64,000 bases of DNA from Lysobacterales bacterium (GTDB lineage: Bacteria > Pseudomonadota > Gammaproteobacteria > Xanthomonadales > Ahniellaceae), in assembly GCA_016721845.1 (NCBI GenBank), contig JADKHK010000013.1:62001-126000 (forward strand), read 5' to 3'. Positions 39,583-48,552 of this stretch are shown here, in pieces. Position 1 is the stretch's first letter; every line of letters begins with the position of its first letter. The notes under the pieces are model-generated. The model was not told the DNA's origin, searched no databases, and saw only the letters and a list, made by a program, of their open reading frames with translations. The position numbers and the translations under genes were made by a program.

Positions 39583-40866
39583 ATGGGATCGCCCGAATCG
39601 CTGGAAGCGTGGTTGTCGCGGCTGGTCGCCGTGCCGACCGATCGGATCGAACTGGGTCTGGCGCGAGTCGACGCGGTGTACGGGCGGCTCGGTCGTCCGC
39701 GTCCGGCGCCGATCGTGCTGACGGTCGGCGGCACCAATGGCAAGGGATCGACGGTCGCCTTCCTGGTGGCGATGCTGCGCGCGGCGGGTTATCGGGTCGG
39801 CAGTTACACCTCGCCGCATCTGTTCCGCTTCAACGAGCGCATCGTCATCGACGGCGTCGAGGCCAGCGATGAGGCGATCAGCGATGCTTTCGCTGCCATC
39901 GATGCCGCGCGTGGCGAGATCGGGCTGACCTTCTTCGAGTTCGCGACCCTGGCCGCGATGCGCCTGTTTGCCAACGGCGCACTCGATATCGCGATCTTCG
40001 AGGTCGGCCTGGGCGGGCGCCTCGACGCGGTGAATCTGCTGGATGCCGATGTCGCCATCGTCACCACCATCGATCTCGACCACCAGCAATACCTCGGCGA
40101 CACGCGCGAAGCGATTGCCGTCGAGAAGGCCGGGATCTTCCGCGCCGGGCGCCCCGCGGTGATCGCGGAAACCGACCCGCCGGCGACTTTGCTGGCCGAG
40201 GCCGAACGCATCGGGGCCCATCCCTTGCGACTGGGCAGCGAATACCGCATCGACGTCGACGAAGACGCCTGGCACTGGATCGGCGCGGGCACCAGTCTGC
40301 GACTGCCGCATCCGGGCCTGCGTGCACCGGTGCAGCACTACAATGCGGCGGCGGCGATTGCTGCGCTGATGGCGCTGCGCGATCGCGTGCACGTGCCGTT
40401 CCGCGCCGTCCGTATCGGCCTGGCCGAAGCCCATGTGCGCGGCCGACTGGAGGTGATTCCGGGTACGGTCGAGACGGTCGTCGACGTCGGCCACAATCCG
40501 CAAGCGGCCAATGTGCTGGCCGAATGGTTGCGGCGCCATCCGCGGCGTACGCGCGCCGTGTTTTCGGCGCTCGCCGACAAGGACATCGCCGGGATCGTCG
40601 AACCGCTGCTGCCGCGGGTGACGCACTGGCATCTGGCCGGGCTCGATAGCGCCACATCGCGTGGGCTCGACGCGACGCGGCTGCGAGCGCGCATCGGCGA
40701 CTTGATCGGCGACGACCGCTGCTCGTTGCACGACGACCCGCCTGCGGCCCTCGCCGCAGCGCATGCGCATGCTTCACCCGGGGAGCGGGTGCTCGCATTC
40801 GGCTCGTTCCATGTGGTCTCGGCGCTCGGTCCGGTCCTGAACCGATACGCCGCGCCCGCAAACTGA
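39583..40866 (+). CDS. folC: Bifunctional folylpolyglutamate / dihydrofolate synthase
   Basis: Adds glutamate to dihydropteroate and to folates. 427 residues. The ATP loop is TVGGTNGKGSTVAFL, the metal-site block is EVGLGGRLDAVN, and VVDVGHNPQAANVL is in the C-terminal domain. ATG at 39583 has GGAG upstream and is preferred over a GTG 10 codons earlier. Sits between accD and the SPOR gene as in Pseudomonas. Confidence 0.95.
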   Translation: MGSPESLEAWLSRLVAVPTDRIELGLARVDAVYGRLGRPRPAPIVLTVGGTNGKGSTVAFLVAMLRAAGYRVGSYTSPHLFRFNERIVIDGVEASDEAISDAFAAIDAARGEIGLTFFEFATLAAMRLFANGALDIAIFEVGLGGRLDAVNLLDADVAIVTTIDLDHQQYLGDTREAIAVEKAGIFRAGRPAVIAETDPPATLLAEAERIGAHPLRLGSEYRIDVDEDAWHWIGAGTSLRLPHPGLRAPVQHYNAAAAIAALMALRDRVHVPFRAVRIGLAEAHVRGRLEVIPGTVETVVDVGHNPQAANVLAEWLRRHPRRTRAVFSALADKDIAGIVEPLLPRVTHWHLAGLDSATSRGLDATRLRARIGDLIGDDRCSLHDDPPAALAAAHAHASPGERVLAFGSFHVVSALGPVLNRYAAPAN

Positions 40867-40892
40867 CGCCGGTCCGGAACGGCGTCGCCCCG

Positions 40893-40898
40893 TATAAT
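40893..40898 (+). promoter_or_regulatory. Possible -10 element before dedD
   Basis: A perfect TATAAT lies 23 bases after the folC stop and 24 before the first dedD ATG. No good -35 box is seen, so an internal promoter is only suggested. Confidence 0.3.
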
Positions 40899-40921
40899 CC
40901 GCGCCCTTCCAACCGCTTGGG

Positions 40922-41911
40922 ATGGCCATGGATCCGATGCTACAAAAGCGGCTGATCGGTGCTTCGGTGCTGATCGTGCTCGCCATCATCTTCGTGCCGA
41001 TGCTGCTGGATGGTTCCGATCAGGCCGGCTCGGACACCCTGCCGCTGATCATTCCTGAACCGCCCGAACGCGATTTCGAAACCCGCGTCATTCCGCTCGA
41101 CACCGCTGCGGACACGGCGCCCGCCAGTGTCGCCGAGGCGATCGGCGTGGCACCGGACGAGCCCGCATCGAGCGTCGAACCGGGTGCGGTGCCGGCGAAT
41201 CCCGATGCGCTCGCGACCGTGGATACGCAGGCACCGACGCGGGTCGACGCGGTGTCGGGCGATGCCGTCAGTCCGGTCGCGACGCCGGCGGCCGCGCCGG
41301 TACCGCCCACCGCAGAGGTGAAAGCGCCGGAGCCGGCGCCGGTTGCACCGACGCCCGTCGCTTCACCGCCAGCGGCAACGACGGCGGCGAGCGGACGTTT
41401 TCTCGTCGGTCTCGGCAGCTATTCGAACACCGCCAACGCGAATGCACTGGCGACGCAGTTGCGCGCGGCCGGCTACGCGGTCCTGACCGACACGCTCGCC
41501 CTGAACGGACAGAATGCAACGCGCCTGCGCATCGGACCGTATGCGACGCGAGGGCAGGCCGAAGCTGCGCGGTTGGCGGTCAAGCAATTGCGCGCCGATC
41601 TGCCGGCCGCGATCAGCGAAGTCGACGACACCCCGGCCGCCGATGCGCCCGCGACGGCGCGCAGCGCCGCCACGGCCCAGGTCTGGGCGGTTCAAATCGG
41701 CGCATTCAAGGTGGAAACGGAAGCGAACACGAAACGCGATCAGTTGCGTCAGGCCGGATTCGCCGCGTTCGTGGAGAAGATCAACGCCGAAGCCGGCCTG
41801 CTCTGGCGCGTGCGCATCGGTCCTGAAAACCAGCGGGCCGATGCCGATGCGGTCAAGGCCGGCGTCAAGCGCCGCTTCGGCATCGACGGCATCGTGGTGC
41901 CTTACCCGTGA
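40922..41911 (+). CDS. dedD: SPOR-domain cell-division protein (DedD-like)
   Basis: 329 residues with one N-terminal membrane helix (LIGASVLIVLAIIFVPMLL), a long Pro/Ala-rich periplasmic linker, then two SPOR-like units: GRFLVGLGSYSNTANANAL onward and VWAVQIGAFKVETEANTK onward. SPOR domains bind denuded peptidoglycan at the septum. E. coli DedD has a single SPOR domain, so the duplicated unit is a difference. Either of two ATGs (nt 40922 or 40928) could start it. The stop overlaps cvpA. Confidence 0.88.
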   Translation: MAMDPMLQKRLIGASVLIVLAIIFVPMLLDGSDQAGSDTLPLIIPEPPERDFETRVIPLDTAADTAPASVAEAIGVAPDEPASSVEPGAVPANPDALATVDTQAPTRVDAVSGDAVSPVATPAAAPVPPTAEVKAPEPAPVAPTPVASPPAATTAASGRFLVGLGSYSNTANANALATQLRAAGYAVLTDTLALNGQNATRLRIGPYATRGQAEAARLAVKQLRADLPAAISEVDDTPAADAPATARSAATAQVWAVQIGAFKVETEANTKRDQLRQAGFAAFVEKINAEAGLLWRVRIGPENQRADADAVKAGVKRRFGIDGIVVPYP

Positions 41912-42447
41912 CCATCGCCGACTGGCTGATCGTGCTGACGGTCCTTGCGTCGGTCGTGATCGGGCTGGTCCGCGGTTTCGTGGTCGAGGTGATGGCGCTG
42001 GTGGTGTGGGCGGTGGCCCTCCTCGCGTCGGCCTTGCTGGCACCCAGACTGACCGATGCCTTGGCGAGTTCGATCGAGACGCCGTCAGGGCGCATCTTTC
42101 TCGCTTATGCCCTGATCTTTGTCGGCACGCTTCTGGTCGGCGCAATCGTCACCTGGATGCTGCGCAAGCTGGTGCAAGGTACCGGTCTTTCCGGTACCGA
42201 TCGCCTGCTCGGCGGCGTGTTCGGGATCGCGCGTGGCGCCGCGCTGGTCGTGCTGGTCGTGTTGATGCTCGGACTGACGCCGTTTCCGCGGGATGCGTGG
42301 TGGCGTGAATCGCGGCTGTTGCCGCAAGTCGTGGTGCTGGCCGAACGTGCCCGCGCCTGGTTGCCCGAGCGCATCGCCGCGCAGATCCGCCTCGACGGCT
42401 CGGAAGCGCCGTCACCCATGCCATCCATCGAATCGACTCCTACCTGA
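41908..42447 (+). CDS. cvpA: CvpA family membrane protein
   Basis: 179 residues with four hydrophobic segments (IADWLIVLTVLASVVIGLV at the start). GTG start overlaps the dedD stop (GTGA). The family is named from colicin V production in E. coli and is always near purF; its biochemical role is unclear. The C-terminal 40 residues are polar. Confidence 0.93.
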   Translation: MTIADWLIVLTVLASVVIGLVRGFVVEVMALVVWAVALLASALLAPRLTDALASSIETPSGRIFLAYALIFVGTLLVGAIVTWMLRKLVQGTGLSGTDRLLGGVFGIARGAALVVLVVLMLGLTPFPRDAWWRESRLLPQVVVLAERARAWLPERIAAQIRLDGSEAPSPMPSIESTPT

Positions 42448-42455
42448 GGTTTTCC

Positions 42456-43928
42456 ATGTGCGGCATTCTCGGCATCGTCGGACGCAGTGACATCGGCAGC
42501 GCGTTGTACGACGGTCTTACCGTGCTCCAGCATCGCGGCCAGGATGCAGCCGGCATCGCCACCATGGACGGCGCACGCCTGCACCGGCACAAGGGCACCG
42601 GGCTCGCGAAAGACGTGTTCGACAGCGAGAGCATCTCCCGCCTCGTCGGTCACATCGGCATCGCCCATTGCCGCTATCCGACCGCCGGCAGCGAAGGCGC
42701 CGACGAGGCCCAGCCGTTCTACGTGAATTCGCCGTTCGGCATCGCGCTCGCCCACAACGGCAACCTGATCAATACCGATGCGCTGCGCCGCGACCTGTAT
42801 GCGCAGGATCGTCGCCACATCAACACCGGGTCCGATTCGGAAGTGCTGCTGAATATCTTCGCGCATGAATTGGCCGCTGGTGATGCCGTGCGTCCAAAGG
42901 TCGAGGATGTGTTCGCCGCGATCGCGCGCGTGCACGAGCGCTGTGCCGGAGGTTACGCGGTGGTGGCCCTGGTCCTGGGTCTCGGCGTCGTCGCATTCCG
43001 CGACGTGCATGGCATTCGCCCGCTGGTGCTCGGCAAGCGCGAGACGCTGGACGGCCTGGAATGGGCGGTGGCGTCGGAATCGGTGGCGCTCGACCTGCTC
43101 GGCTTCAAGCGCGAACGTGACGTGCGTCCGGGCGAGGGCATCGTCATCACCCCGGAGGGCCAGTTGCACGTGCAGCCCTGTGCAGCACCGAAGCAGCACG
43201 CTCCCTGCATTTTCGAATACGTCTATTTCGCACGCCCGGACTCGATGATCGAGGATGTGTCGGTCTACAAGGCACGGCTGCGCATGGGCGAGCGGCTCGC
43301 GGCAAAGATCCAGCGCCTGCGCGCCGACCACGACATCGAGGCGGTGATCCCGATTCCGGACACCTCGCGCACCGCGGCGCTGGCGCTGGCGCAGGTGCTG
43401 GACGTCAAATACCGCGAGGGCTTCGTCAAGAATCGCTATGTCGGCCGCACCTTCATCATGCCGGGGCAGGGCGAACGGGTGAAGTCGGTGCGCCGCAAGC
43501 TCAATGCGATCGAGCTCGAATTCCGCAACAAGGTCGTGTTGCTGGTCGATGATTCGATCGTGCGCGGCACGACGTCCAAGCAGATCATCCAGATGGCGCG
43601 CGAGGCCGGTGCGCGCAAGGTCTATTTCGCGAGCGCGGCGCCGCCAGTGCGGTATCCGAACGTCTACGGCATCGACATGCCGGCGGCCGACGAGCTGGTG
43701 GCCCATGGGCGCAGCGAGTCCGAAGTCGAGCAGTATCTCGGCTGCGACTGGCTGATCTACCAGGACCTCGGCGATCTGGTCGCTTCGGTCGCCGACGGCA
43801 ATGACGACCTGCGCCACTTCGACACATCGTGCTTTTCCGGCGAGTACGTGACCGGCGTTCCGGACGGGTATCTTGCATCGATCGCGGCCCAGCGCGCCGA
43901 TACCGCGAAGGCCCAGCGGCGGGGATGA
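42456..43928 (+). CDS. purF: Amidophosphoribosyltransferase
   Basis: First committed step of purine synthesis: PRPP plus glutamine to phosphoribosylamine. 490 residues. The N-terminal Ntn glutaminase uses Cys2 (MCGILGIVGRSD), with LQHRGQDAAG and SDSEVLLNIF. The phosphoribosyltransferase PRPP loop is VLLVDDSIVRGTTSKQI. It is separated from cvpA by eight bases and its TGA overlaps the next start (ATGA). Confidence 0.97.
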   Translation: MCGILGIVGRSDIGSALYDGLTVLQHRGQDAAGIATMDGARLHRHKGTGLAKDVFDSESISRLVGHIGIAHCRYPTAGSEGADEAQPFYVNSPFGIALAHNGNLINTDALRRDLYAQDRRHINTGSDSEVLLNIFAHELAAGDAVRPKVEDVFAAIARVHERCAGGYAVVALVLGLGVVAFRDVHGIRPLVLGKRETLDGLEWAVASESVALDLLGFKRERDVRPGEGIVITPEGQLHVQPCAAPKQHAPCIFEYVYFARPDSMIEDVSVYKARLRMGERLAAKIQRLRADHDIEAVIPIPDTSRTAALALAQVLDVKYREGFVKNRYVGRTFIMPGQGERVKSVRRKLNAIELEFRNKVVLLVDDSIVRGTTSKQIIQMAREAGARKVYFASAAPPVRYPNVYGIDMPAADELVAHGRSESEVEQYLGCDWLIYQDLGDLVASVADGNDDLRHFDTSCFSGEYVTGVPDGYLASIAAQRADTAKAQRRG

Positions 43929-44731
43929 ACCTGTTCGACGCCGCCCATCATGCGCTGATGCTGCGCGATCCGGCGGCGAAGGTCGCGGCGGTGCGGCGAC
44001 TGCACGAGGCCTTCCTGCAGGGCGACGCCATTTGCGCCGAAACGACGGCCGCCGTCGCCATTCCGGTTCCCGGTCGTCCCGATCGGCCCGAACTGGTCGC
44101 GCCGCGTGAGCTCGCCGCGCGCGGGCTGGGCTCGGCGGATGGCCGTGCGGCCCTGATCCACGCCGTTGCGCACATCGAATTCAATGCGATCAATCTGGCG
44201 CTCGATGCGGTCTACCGGTTCCGTGACCTGCCGCAGGACTATTACGCGGACTGGTTGCAGGTCGCGGTCGACGAAGCGCGTCACTTCGAGCTGTTGCAGG
44301 CGCGGCTGGCGCAGCTCGGTCTTCGTTATGGCGACCGTCCGGCCCACAACGGGCTGTGGGATGCGGCTTGCCGGACCGCCGACGACATCCGGGCACGCAT
44401 GGCCCTGGTCCCCCGGGTGCTGGAAGCGCGCGGCCTGGACGTGACGCCGGGCATGATTGCGCGCCTGCGCGAGGTCGGCGATCACGAAACGGTCGCGGTT
44501 CTGGAAGTCATCCTCGCCGAGGAGGTCGCCCATGTCGCGGCCGGAACGCGCTGGTTTCGCCACTGTTGTGGATGTGCAGGTCTGGACCCTGAGCCGACCT
44601 TTCTCGACTTGCTGCGCCGCTACGAGGCCGCGATCCGGCCGCCGTTCAACCGGTCGGCGCGCGCCCTGGCGGGGTTTTCGGACGCTGAACAGGCAGGGGT
44701 CGAGGCGCTGGTGCCGGTCCGGGACCGCTGA
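43925..44731 (+). CDS. DUF455 ferritin-like protein
   Basis: 268 residues, ATG overlapping the purF stop. Helical bundle with diiron-type carboxylate and His patterns: HAVAHIEFNAINLALDA, VDEARHFELLQARL and ILAEEVAHVAAG. These Glu and ExxH motifs suggest a di-iron site as in ferritin-like oxygenases. The reaction is unknown. Coupling to purF is positional; no pathway link is shown. Confidence 0.86.
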   Translation: MNLFDAAHHALMLRDPAAKVAAVRRLHEAFLQGDAICAETTAAVAIPVPGRPDRPELVAPRELAARGLGSADGRAALIHAVAHIEFNAINLALDAVYRFRDLPQDYYADWLQVAVDEARHFELLQARLAQLGLRYGDRPAHNGLWDAACRTADDIRARMALVPRVLEARGLDVTPGMIARLREVGDHETVAVLEVILAEEVAHVAAGTRWFRHCCGCAGLDPEPTFLDLLRRYEAAIRPPFNRSARALAGFSDAEQAGVEALVPVRDR

Positions 44732-44940
44732 TGTCCGGTTTTGTTCCCGGGCTGCGTTACTAGTCCTCGAAGGTCATTCAGCGTCCCCAAACCGGGTGCG
44801 CTGGTCCGGCCGAAGGTCCACGTCGCGTCAGGTGCTTCATTCTGCAAAGAATTGATGCTACTTTGCCGGGCGTTTGGGATTCAGTTCGCGCTCAGGCAGT
44901 CGCCGTGTGTGCGTTTTCATTGGGAATCAGGAGGAAATCC

Positions 44941-45774
44941 ATGATCCGCAAGTCTCAGTTGTTCCTTGCAGTCGCCGCGCTCGTCGGCATGAACGCCGCC
45001 ATGGCGGCTTGCAATACCACCCAGTGGGGCCAGGGTAGTGTGACCGCCGTTGTCGGAACGCCGACTCCTGGCAATCCGACTGCCGCAGACGCAGACGGTA
45101 TCGTGCGTCGCTATAACGGCGTTTGCGGCCTGCGCGCAACGGCTCCGGCCAATTATGTCCAAGACGGACTGCCCAGCGCTGAACCCAGCTTTATCGCACG
45201 CTTCTACGTCTACACCGGCGTGACGGGTGGTACGGCCAAAGTGTTCAATGCACTGAACACGGCTGCCGCGGGCAGCACGTTCTCGGTGGACTGGAACGGA
45301 ACTGGCTTTGATTTCAAGACGGGCGCAGGTGCGACGGCGTTCACTATCGCCGCGACGGGCACGGCCCCCTTCAACAACAAGTGGTACGCGGTCGAACTCA
45401 AGTACACCGATGCAACCGACACCGTGTCGGCAAAAGTCAAGGGCAACGGTGCGTTGACTGAAAATGTTGGCTCGGCTGCAGGCTTCACGGTCGCAGGTCC
45501 CGATACTGTCCAGTTTGGTTTTGTTAGCGGCACGGCAACTGGCGAAATCCACGTTGATGCCTACGAATCCCGTCGCTCGACCGACATTGGTCGACTGTTG
45601 CGCGGCGACGCAAGCGGAAACGGACTGCGAGATAGCGGCGACCTGTTGCCGCTGCGAACTGAAAGTATTGGTTCAGCGCTCTCGCCGGGAAATCCGAATT
45701 GCAATGAGGATGCCCCGATTGATGGTGGTGACCTTTCCTGTCTGCGTGTATTGCTCGTCAATGGTGGAGAGTGA
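44941..45774 (+). CDS. Secreted protein with C-terminal dockerin-like calcium repeats
   Basis: 277 residues. Strong AGGAGG ribosome site before ATG 44941. A signal peptide (SQLFLAVAALVGMNAAMAA) is followed by about 190 residues of beta-rich sequence that I do not recognise. The last 60 residues look like a type-I dockerin: GDASGNGLRDSGDLLPL at residues 222-238, then CNEDAPIDGGDLSCLRVLL, i.e. two EF-hand-like loops each with a GD-x-L or GD-L helix start. Dockerins usually plug into cohesins on a partner protein. Two Cys in the second repeat are unusual. First gene of a three-gene unit; gap to the next is 3 bases. Confidence 0.75.
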   Translation: MIRKSQLFLAVAALVGMNAAMAACNTTQWGQGSVTAVVGTPTPGNPTAADADGIVRRYNGVCGLRATAPANYVQDGLPSAEPSFIARFYVYTGVTGGTAKVFNALNTAAAGSTFSVDWNGTGFDFKTGAGATAFTIAATGTAPFNNKWYAVELKYTDATDTVSAKVKGNGALTENVGSAAGFTVAGPDTVQFGFVSGTATGEIHVDAYESRRSTDIGRLLRGDASGNGLRDSGDLLPLRTESIGSALSPGNPNCNEDAPIDGGDLSCLRVLLVNGGE

Positions 45775-45777
45775 GTC

Positions 45778-46308
45778 ATGAGCACAACTAAGATTCTTTC
45801 GTCTATTGTTTTGCTTGCTGCTAGCACGGTGGCATTGGCTGAACCGTCGCTTTTGGTCACGATGGAAAAGTCACCGAAGGGTCAGAAGTCTCTGCTTTCT
45901 TTCGACTTCGTCGCTGACACTGCTCAGCCGGTCACGGCAATTCGATTTGCGATCGCGTTGAAGCGAAGCGAGCAATCGAAGTCGCTGAAACCCGGCGTCG
46001 ACGCTGTTTCGGCATCAGAGCGCGCGATCTTGGAGAAGCGGATTTCGCTTGGTCGCTGTGCGGAATCGGTGAGCGCTCCTTCGATTGGTATGTGCGGCGT
46101 GGGAACCGGCGATCTGATCGTCTTGGTTGATGGCACCGCATCAAGGAAGGGCATTGCAACCGGTAGCGTCGGGACGGTAGCTGTTCCGAACGACTTGCTG
46201 GAGCTTGATGCCAACGGGAAGGTTCGATTGGCGTTCGTAGAATTTGTGAAGACAGAGACTGGCGAGATGTCGAAGGGCATTGTTGTCGGCGACGCCAGCG
46301 AAAAGTAA
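45778..46308 (+). CDS. Small secreted protein, possibly cohesin-like
   Basis: 176 residues with a signal peptide (ILSSIVLLAASTVALAEP). The mature part is beta-rich: SLLSFDFVADTAQPVTAIRF and IVLVDGTASRKGIATGSVG. The pattern of early strands and a late VRLAFVEF strand recalls cohesin domains but I cannot confirm this by reading. The base composition is visibly lower in GC (many AAG, TTG, GTT, GCT codons) than neighbouring genes, a sign of recent transfer or different expression needs. Lies 3 bases after the dockerin-like gene and 19 bases before the repeat protein. Confidence 0.6.
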   Translation: MSTTKILSSIVLLAASTVALAEPSLLVTMEKSPKGQKSLLSFDFVADTAQPVTAIRFAIALKRSEQSKSLKPGVDAVSASERAILEKRISLGRCAESVSAPSIGMCGVGTGDLIVLVDGTASRKGIATGSVGTVAVPNDLLELDANGKVRLAFVEFVKTETGEMSKGIVVGDASEK

Positions 46309-46327
46309 TTTAATCGGAGGAATTGCA

Positions 46328-48445
46328 ATGACGATTACCAAATCAAAAATCGGCGCCGTCTTGGCGTTGGCAGTCGGGGCGGGATTGGCTCCGACTGCGC
46401 ACGCTCAGGTAGTGGACGCCCAAGAAGTAAGCGCAGGGCTCAACACAACGAATAATGTGATTCAGTTCACTTTCACGCCTGACACGGTGACGCCGACACC
46501 GGTGAATAACTTCACCGCTCGACCGGTCATCGCAACCGCCAACACCGGTATTTCGAATATCCGTTTCCAGTTGCTCGATGCGAACGGCGATATCGGAACA
46601 GCCGGAGCGTGGGTCACCTGTGACGGTGCAACCACCATTGGTATTGGTCTGAACGCAAATACGTTGGTGTCTTGTTCGGCGACTGGCAACTACCTCGTCG
46701 AGCGGACCAATGGTTCTGCGTCGATGGCCGCACTTGCCCCGTTTGCTCGTGCCCTGTTCGATGCTGCTCCTGGTACGGCTGGTGTGGATCAAGTGACCTT
46801 TGGAACAGTTTGCGATGCTGACGACGATCAGCTGGCAACCGGTTGCACGCTTTATATCGCTCCGACCACTGGTACTCGTGTCATCACCGCTCCGGCGCAG
46901 GGCACGGGCTCGATCACGCTGTCGGCAGGTCCGGCCGTTGGCCCGACGATTACCTACACCCCGGCAACGGGCGGTACGGTGACGTTCCCGGCGGCGACCT
47001 CGATTGGTGGAACGACGACTCAGGCCATCACCCTCGCGGGTGCCGGTGGCCAGAACGGCGGCACCACGGTGTTGAGCGCGTGCTCGTCGACGGTGGGCAA
47101 CATCACCTTCACCGATGGCGCTGATACCTGCACGGCAGGTGGCGCTTGCGTCGATGCGTCGCTGGACCTCCAGTGCGTCTCGACCAATGCTGCTCAGACC
47201 GGCACGGCGACCTGTACCGAAACCCGCCAGAACGAATCCGTTTCGGGCGACGGCATCACGGTAGTGAGTTCGCGCACCTGGAACGTGTCCTGCCCCGCAG
47301 CAAACGTTGCTCCGGCGCTGGCCTACGCCCCGGCTCCGGGTCCGATCACGATGCCGACCGTTGGCCAGGGTCAGACCGCCAACAGCTCGATCGCCGTGAC
47401 CCCGTCCTTGGGTAGCGGTACCGGTTCGTCGACGGTCAGCGGCTGCGCGTTCTCGGGCGCCGTGGGTGCGACCTTCACGGCCCCGGTCGGCACGCTGACG
47501 TTCACGGGCTCGGGCACGACGGCCCAGAACCTGAACTTCTCCTGCGTTGCCCCGACCAATGGTCAGCCGGATGGCACGGCCACTCTGACTTGCTCCGAAA
47601 ACATCGGTGGCTCGATCAACCCGCGCGTCTGGAACGTGACCTGCCCGGATGGCCTGCCGGTCGCCGCGCCGAACGTGAACTACTCGCAGGCGGGTGGCAC
47701 CACGATCACCTTCCCGGCCGGTGCGTCGGTGGGTTCGTCGGTTCCCGGTTCGGTCTCGATCGATATCGACATCAACGGCGGCGCCCCGGGTGGCGGTGCT
47801 GGTCCGGAAACGGCGTCGGTGTCCTGCTCGGCAACGGCGGGCTTCACGGTCACCGGCGGTACGGCGGGTCCGATCGCAGCAGTGGCAGCGAACGGTACCG
47901 ATACCACCGCAGCCGTCTCGTGCACCTCGGCCGCTTCGGCCCAGGCCGGCACGCTGACCTGCGTGGCGTCGCAAGTCATCGACGGCGGTGCGCCGACGAC
48001 GACCAACACGACCTATCCGCTGGATTGCGCTGCTGCTGACGTCAACATCACCTCGGCTCCGCCGGCAGGCCCGATCTCGCTCGCTGGTGCACCGCTGACC
48101 AACGTGTCGGGTTCGATCGTGCTGAGCAACTCGGGTTCGGACAGCACCTTGGGCTGCTCGGCCACAGGCGCTGTCACGCTCGGTGTGGTGCCGGGTACGG
48201 TGCCGTCGGCTGGTTCGGCGACTGTGCCGTATACCTGCCTGACCGGTGCTGCGGGCGTGGCCGGAACCGGCCAGATCGTCTGCCAGACCCAGGATCCGGA
48301 TGCAGAAGCAACGCTGACCTATGACATTTCCTGCGTGGGTCTCTCGGATGTGCCGGTGCCGGCGATCAACAACTTCGGCAAGCTGCTGATGGTTGTGCTG
48401 GTCATCGGTCTCGGTCTGGTCGGTCTTGGCGCCCGTCGCCAGTGA
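46328..48445 (+). CDS. Secreted cysteine-repeat protein with IPTL-like C-terminal sorting tail
   Basis: 705 residues; ATG after a GGAGG site. Signal peptide (IGAVLALAVGAGLAPTAHAQ), an N-terminal beta domain of about 170 residues, then four tandem units starting near residues 203, 328, 447 and 573. Each contains a core of four Cys ending in a SCP/TCP/DCA/SCV block (for example RTWNVSCP, RVWNVTCP, YPLDCA, YDISCV). The tail PAINNFGKLLMVVLVIGLG then GLGARRQ is a short motif plus membrane helix plus Arg, like IPTL-CTERM or related sorting signals. Likely displayed on or secreted through the outer membrane; ligand unknown. Last gene of the unit. Confidence 0.78.
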   Translation: MTITKSKIGAVLALAVGAGLAPTAHAQVVDAQEVSAGLNTTNNVIQFTFTPDTVTPTPVNNFTARPVIATANTGISNIRFQLLDANGDIGTAGAWVTCDGATTIGIGLNANTLVSCSATGNYLVERTNGSASMAALAPFARALFDAAPGTAGVDQVTFGTVCDADDDQLATGCTLYIAPTTGTRVITAPAQGTGSITLSAGPAVGPTITYTPATGGTVTFPAATSIGGTTTQAITLAGAGGQNGGTTVLSACSSTVGNITFTDGADTCTAGGACVDASLDLQCVSTNAAQTGTATCTETRQNESVSGDGITVVSSRTWNVSCPAANVAPALAYAPAPGPITMPTVGQGQTANSSIAVTPSLGSGTGSSTVSGCAFSGAVGATFTAPVGTLTFTGSGTTAQNLNFSCVAPTNGQPDGTATLTCSENIGGSINPRVWNVTCPDGLPVAAPNVNYSQAGGTTITFPAGASVGSSVPGSVSIDIDINGGAPGGGAGPETASVSCSATAGFTVTGGTAGPIAAVAANGTDTTAAVSCTSAASAQAGTLTCVASQVIDGGAPTTTNTTYPLDCAAADVNITSAPPAGPISLAGAPLTNVSGSIVLSNSGSDSTLGCSATGAVTLGVVPGTVPSAGSATVPYTCLTGAAGVAGTGQIVCQTQDPDAEATLTYDISCVGLSDVPVPAINNFGKLLMVVLVIGLGLVGLGARRQ

Positions 48446-48477
48446 TCTGATTGGCTGAAAAGCTGAAGCAAGACCTG

Positions 48478-48510
48478 AAGGCCGCTCCGCAAGGGGCGGC
48501 CTTCTTGTTT
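48478..48510 (+). terminator. Rho-independent terminator after the secreted-protein unit
   Basis: Stem AAGGCCGCTCC / GGGGCGGCCTT (one G-T pair) with GCAA tetraloop, nt 48478-48503, followed by CTTGTTT. It closes the three-gene secreted unit. Confidence 0.82.
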
Positions 48511-48552
48511 GTGGGGACTTCGGAGCCGATTCAGGATGCCGTTGCTGCAGAC

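Noticed and set aside
44732..44940. Small ORFs in the gap before the secreted unit
   Set aside because: No ribosome site or homology; the region is more likely promoter and leader for the dockerin-like gene, though I could not place boxes.
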